Below are positions 61,879 through 64,000 of a DNA stretch of 64,000 nucleotides, in pieces. The stretch comes from CAJXQU01 sp965223825 (lineage in GTDB: Bacteria; Pseudomonadota; Gammaproteobacteria; CAJXQU01). The translations under genes were made by a program, and so were the position numbers. Every line of letters begins with the position of its first letter. Within the stretch, counting starts at the first letter, position 1. The notes below the pieces were generated by a model. That model saw only the letters and a list, made by a program, of their open reading frames with translations. It did not search any database and was not told where the DNA came from. The stretch spans positions 2,108,001-2,172,000 of the forward strand of contig OZ245018.1 in NCBI GenBank assembly GCA_965223825.1. Reading direction: 5' to 3'.

Positions 61879-63721
61879 TGCTTGTGCGAGATTCTTCTAA
61901 CTGATCCAACGTTTTAGAAACATTGGTCTTCACTTCATCACTAAACTCTTCAACATCATTGACTGCCGTTACACCGACCACAGAAAAATCATACCGCCCC
62001 ACACTCATTCCACTATAAAGTGGATTATCTGCTTCTGGACGACCAAGTTTAAAGACATTACGTAGAATCGCACGTTTAACTGAAGGATCGTCACGAGTAA
62101 CACCTTCCACTTTATGCCATTCAATTCCAAACTCTTTAGCTACAGTATCGGCATCTGTTCCCGCTTTAAGTTTTGTGAGAATAGCTTGCCCCTTATCAGC
62201 CGCTTTTTGTTTCGTCTCAAGATTGAGCAAATTAGTCTTGATAGTTCCACTCACTTCCTCAAGTGGCTTTAAAGCCGGTAATTTATGTTCAATGAGTCTC
62301 ACAACGACTAAATGCGTATCAGCCAGCTCTACAGGCTCACTGTTTGTTCCAGCCAATACTTCTTCACTAAACGCTGCTGTGATTACTTTAGGATCGGCTA
62401 GTACGTCTTTCGCTGTTGTGCGACTGAAAAAGTCTGACTCATGTACGGTCATGCCTAACGCATCCGCCGCTACATCTAATGTGTCAGGATGTTCATACAC
62501 TAAATTGTGTAATTCATCGGCTTTCTCAAAGAAAAGCTTTTCAGCATTTTCTTTACGATATGCAGCTTCGACCTGTTCTTTTGATTCTTCAAAAGTGGAC
62601 GTATTTTCAGGTTGAATCTCGGCTAGCTTAATGATGTGGAAGCCGCTTTTGCTTCGTACAGGTTCATGCACTGTCCCCACTTCCATGCTAAATAAAGCTT
62701 CATCAAACTCAACATCCATCACACCTTTGGAAATACCGCCAGATTTAGATACCTCATCTTTCTCACCGAGGAGTTCAGCGTGTTCCTGTGGTATCAAATC
62801 AACATCAATACCCGTTTGCATTAGTTCATATAACTTTTGCGCAGAGGCTTTAGCTTCTGCGAGCTCTTCGTCTTTGGCATCTGGTGGAACAACGACGAGA
62901 ACATGATGTGCCACACGTCTTTCTTCAGTCGTGTAATTATCAATATTGTTGTTGTAGTACGTTTCGAGATCATCATCTGTGAATTCGATCTGCTTACCGA
63001 TATTCTCAAGTGATAGATCAAGATATGCCAGCTTGACCTGTTCTTCCGTCATATAAGCCGCATTGTTATCGTCATACTGCTTTTTAATTTGCTCGTCGCT
63101 GATAGTGACGTCTGATTCAAAATCTTCCGCCAAAATAGTGGTGTACAGAATATCGCGTTGCTGGCTGACCAGTTTTGCAATGCTTTCCTGATCCACTTTC
63201 GTTACAAAAGCAGAGTCTGCAATACCTTGTCTCAACTGATCTTGAACCATGTCAGCTCGAAGCTGTTGTTCAAACACGGTGGGGGAATTACCAGACTGGA
63301 GTAAACGTCGATCATAGATGGCTTTAGAGAACTTTCCATCTTCGTCTTTGAAAGCATCTAGCGAGTGAATCATGCCAGCAACTTGTGTGTCAGTTACTCG
63401 CAAACCCGCTTCTTGTGACGTTTGATCAAGCAGGCTTTGTTCGATGAGCGCATTGATAACGTCTTCTTTGATTGACTCACTGCCCATCATTTCTAAATCA
63501 ATATCATCGCCCAACATCGATTGCAGACGTTGACGATAATTTTGCAATGCATTTTGGTATTGGCTCAAAGGTATTGCTTCGCCATTCACCTCGGCGACGG
63601 AAACATCGCCTGCGTTATCGAAATATGAGTTGATTCCCCATAAAGCGAATGGAATTGAAATAAGACCAACTATTACCCAAGCAATCCAACCTTGAGCGCG
63701 TTCACGGATGCTCTGTAGCAT
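61802..63721 (-). CDS. ppiD: Periplasmic folding chaperone PpiD
   Basis: A 639-residue protein anchored by one N-terminal helix (about 12-30, GWIAWVIVGLISIPFALWGI). A SurA-type chaperone domain (about 40-160) comes first, followed by a parvulin-type PPIase domain (about 255-365) with RRVAHHVLVVVPPDAKDEEL and SKSGGISKGVMD. A second, degenerate region ends it. PpiD works at the Sec translocon on outgoing proteins. The gene lies just past hupB and two tRNA genes, an order seen in related species. Confidence 0.93.
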   Translation of the reverse strand: MLQSIRERAQGWIAWVIVGLISIPFALWGINSYFDNAGDVSVAEVNGEAIPLSQYQNALQNYRQRLQSMLGDDIDLEMMGSESIKEDVINALIEQSLLDQTSQEAGLRVTDTQVAGMIHSLDAFKDEDGKFSKAIYDRRLLQSGNSPTVFEQQLRADMVQDQLRQGIADSAFVTKVDQESIAKLVSQQRDILYTTILAEDFESDVTISDEQIKKQYDDNNAAYMTEEQVKLAYLDLSLENIGKQIEFTDDDLETYYNNNIDNYTTEERRVAHHVLVVVPPDAKDEELAEAKASAQKLYELMQTGIDVDLIPQEHAELLGEKDEVSKSGGISKGVMDVEFDEALFSMEVGTVHEPVRSKSGFHIIKLAEIQPENTSTFEESKEQVEAAYRKENAEKLFFEKADELHNLVYEHPDTLDVAADALGMTVHESDFFSRTTAKDVLADPKVITAAFSEEVLAGTNSEPVELADTHLVVVRLIEHKLPALKPLEEVSGTIKTNLLNLETKQKAADKGQAILTKLKAGTDADTVAKEFGIEWHKVEGVTRDDPSVKRAILRNVFKLGRPEADNPLYSGMSVGRYDFSVVGVTAVNDVEEFSDEVKTNVSKTLDQLEESRTSNAWQDFITVLKSNADIQRNNSAIQQ

Positions 63722-63748
63722 GTGTCACCTATCAAAACGTTCGGATAT

Positions 63749-63782
63749 AAAAAAAGGGCGTACCTGAAACAGGAACGCCCTT
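63749..63782 (-). terminator. Rho-independent terminator after tRNA-Asp
   Basis: AAGGGCGT and ACGCCCTT (63754-63761 and 63775-63782), plus an inner CCT/AGG pairing, form a strong stem. On the minus strand it is followed by seven T. It lies eight bases past tRNA-Asp and ends the tRNA transcript before ppiD. Confidence 0.9.
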
Positions 63783-63789
63783 AACATTA

Positions 63790-63866
63790 TGGCGGAGCGG
63801 ACGGGACTCGAACCCGCGACCCCCGGCGTGACAGGCCGGTATTCTAACCAACTGAACTACCGCTCC
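63790..63866 (-). tRNA. tRNA-Asp (GTC)
   Basis: A 77-base tRNA with CCA encoded. The acceptor stem GGAGCGG pairs with CCGCTCC, the anticodon loop reads CCTGTCACG with anticodon GTC, and GGTTCGAGTCC is the T-loop. It lies ten bases after tRNA-Val on the same strand. Confidence 0.96.
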
Positions 63867-63876
63867 ATTTTATGTT

Positions 63877-63952
63877 TGGTGGGTGCTGAGGGGATCGAAC
63901 CCCCGACCCTCGCCTTGTAAGGGCGATGCTCTCCCAGCTGAGCTAAGCACCC
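63877..63952 (-). tRNA. tRNA-Val (TAC)
   Basis: A 76-base tRNA with CCA encoded. The acceptor stem GGGTGCT pairs with AGCACCC, the anticodon loop reads CTTACAA with anticodon TAC, and GGTTCGATCC forms the T-loop. It sits between the hupB end and tRNA-Asp and is likely transcribed with both. Confidence 0.96.
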
Positions 63953-63961
63953 GAAGGCGCG

Positions 63962-64000
63962 CTAGTTTAATGCATCTTTTAACGCTTTGCCAGGTTTAAA
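63962..64000 (-). CDS. hupB: HU-beta DNA-binding protein, C-terminal end
   Basis: Only the last 12 codons and the stop are in the window. They read FKPGKALKDALN, which is close to the end of HU proteins (FKAGKALKDAVN in E. coli). The hupB-tRNA-tRNA-ppiD order supports the call. The rest lies beyond the right edge. Confidence 0.8.
   Translation of the reverse strand, partial: FKPGKALKDALN

Noticed and set aside
63790..63952. tRNA pair as an integration site with an adjacent island
   Set aside because: hupB and ppiD flank it in their usual order, so nothing is inserted here.
1..64000. CRISPR arrays and complete insertion sequences
   Set aside because: No evenly spaced direct repeats and no transposase frame were seen.

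Overview
This window looks like chromosomal DNA of a free-living, respiring gammaproteobacterium of moderate GC. The evidence is gene order. The set rpsF-rpsR-DUF2232-rplI-dnaB-alr-radA, the pair ubiG/mupP-like phosphatase, the end of hupB followed by tRNA-Val, tRNA-Asp and ppiD, and the YcgL, YgfX, SdhE and YgfZ families all point to that class. The genus cannot be fixed from this sequence. I found no CRISPR array, rRNA, complete insertion sequence or prophage.

Layout. 1-9 kb: a cut-off gene perhaps related to CrtA, a Rieske oxygenase, an NAD-binding SDR protein, a SulP transporter with a universal stress protein, two small membrane proteins and a Kef-type antiporter. 9-16 kb: a Fur-box gene, then a fatty acyl oxidation block on the minus strand (acyl-CoA dehydrogenase, EtfB, EtfA, MaoC hydratase, ETF-ubiquinone oxidoreductase). 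A divergent MerR regulator faces it across a spacer with four evenly spaced TTACGT sites. 16-24 kb: a class V aminotransferase with a strong terminator, then a tripartite RND efflux operon with a PepSY protein and a DUF1244 protein. 24-29 kb: type II NADH dehydrogenase, a DUF815 ATPase, and a purine salvage pair (phosphoribosyltransferase and methylthioinosine phosphorylase). 29-37 kb: the ribosomal protein/replication block read leftwards from ycgL and xerD. 37-43 kb: an MFS-PlsC-AMP-binding fusion that looks damaged at its 3' end next to an A+T-rich DUF2971 gene, then leuD/leuC and an AcuI/YhdH-type reductase. 44-48 kb: a Sel1 protein, an orphan protein, a cyclase-FHA protein paired with a PP2C phosphatase, ubiG and a HAD phosphatase. 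48-54 kb: succinate dehydrogenase with nearly all its maturation factors (YgfX, SDHAF4-like, SdhCDAB, SdhE, YgfZ). 54-59 kb: a Fur-controlled TonB2/TtpC energy-transduction operon. 59-64 kb: a DEAD-box helicase, an archaeal-looking nucleotidyltransferase, PpiD, two tRNAs and the end of hupB.

Much of the content serves the respiratory chain. ETF:QO, NDH-2 and SdhABCD feed the quinone pool, UbiG makes the quinone, and the TonB2 proteins spend the resulting proton gradient on uptake. Points that deserve a second look are the decayed adenylation module of the Aas-like fusion, the long tail on ribosomal protein S6, the patterned MerR operator region, two possible gene remnants, the cyclase-FHA/PP2C pair, and a marked excess of GATC sites in the stretches I counted.
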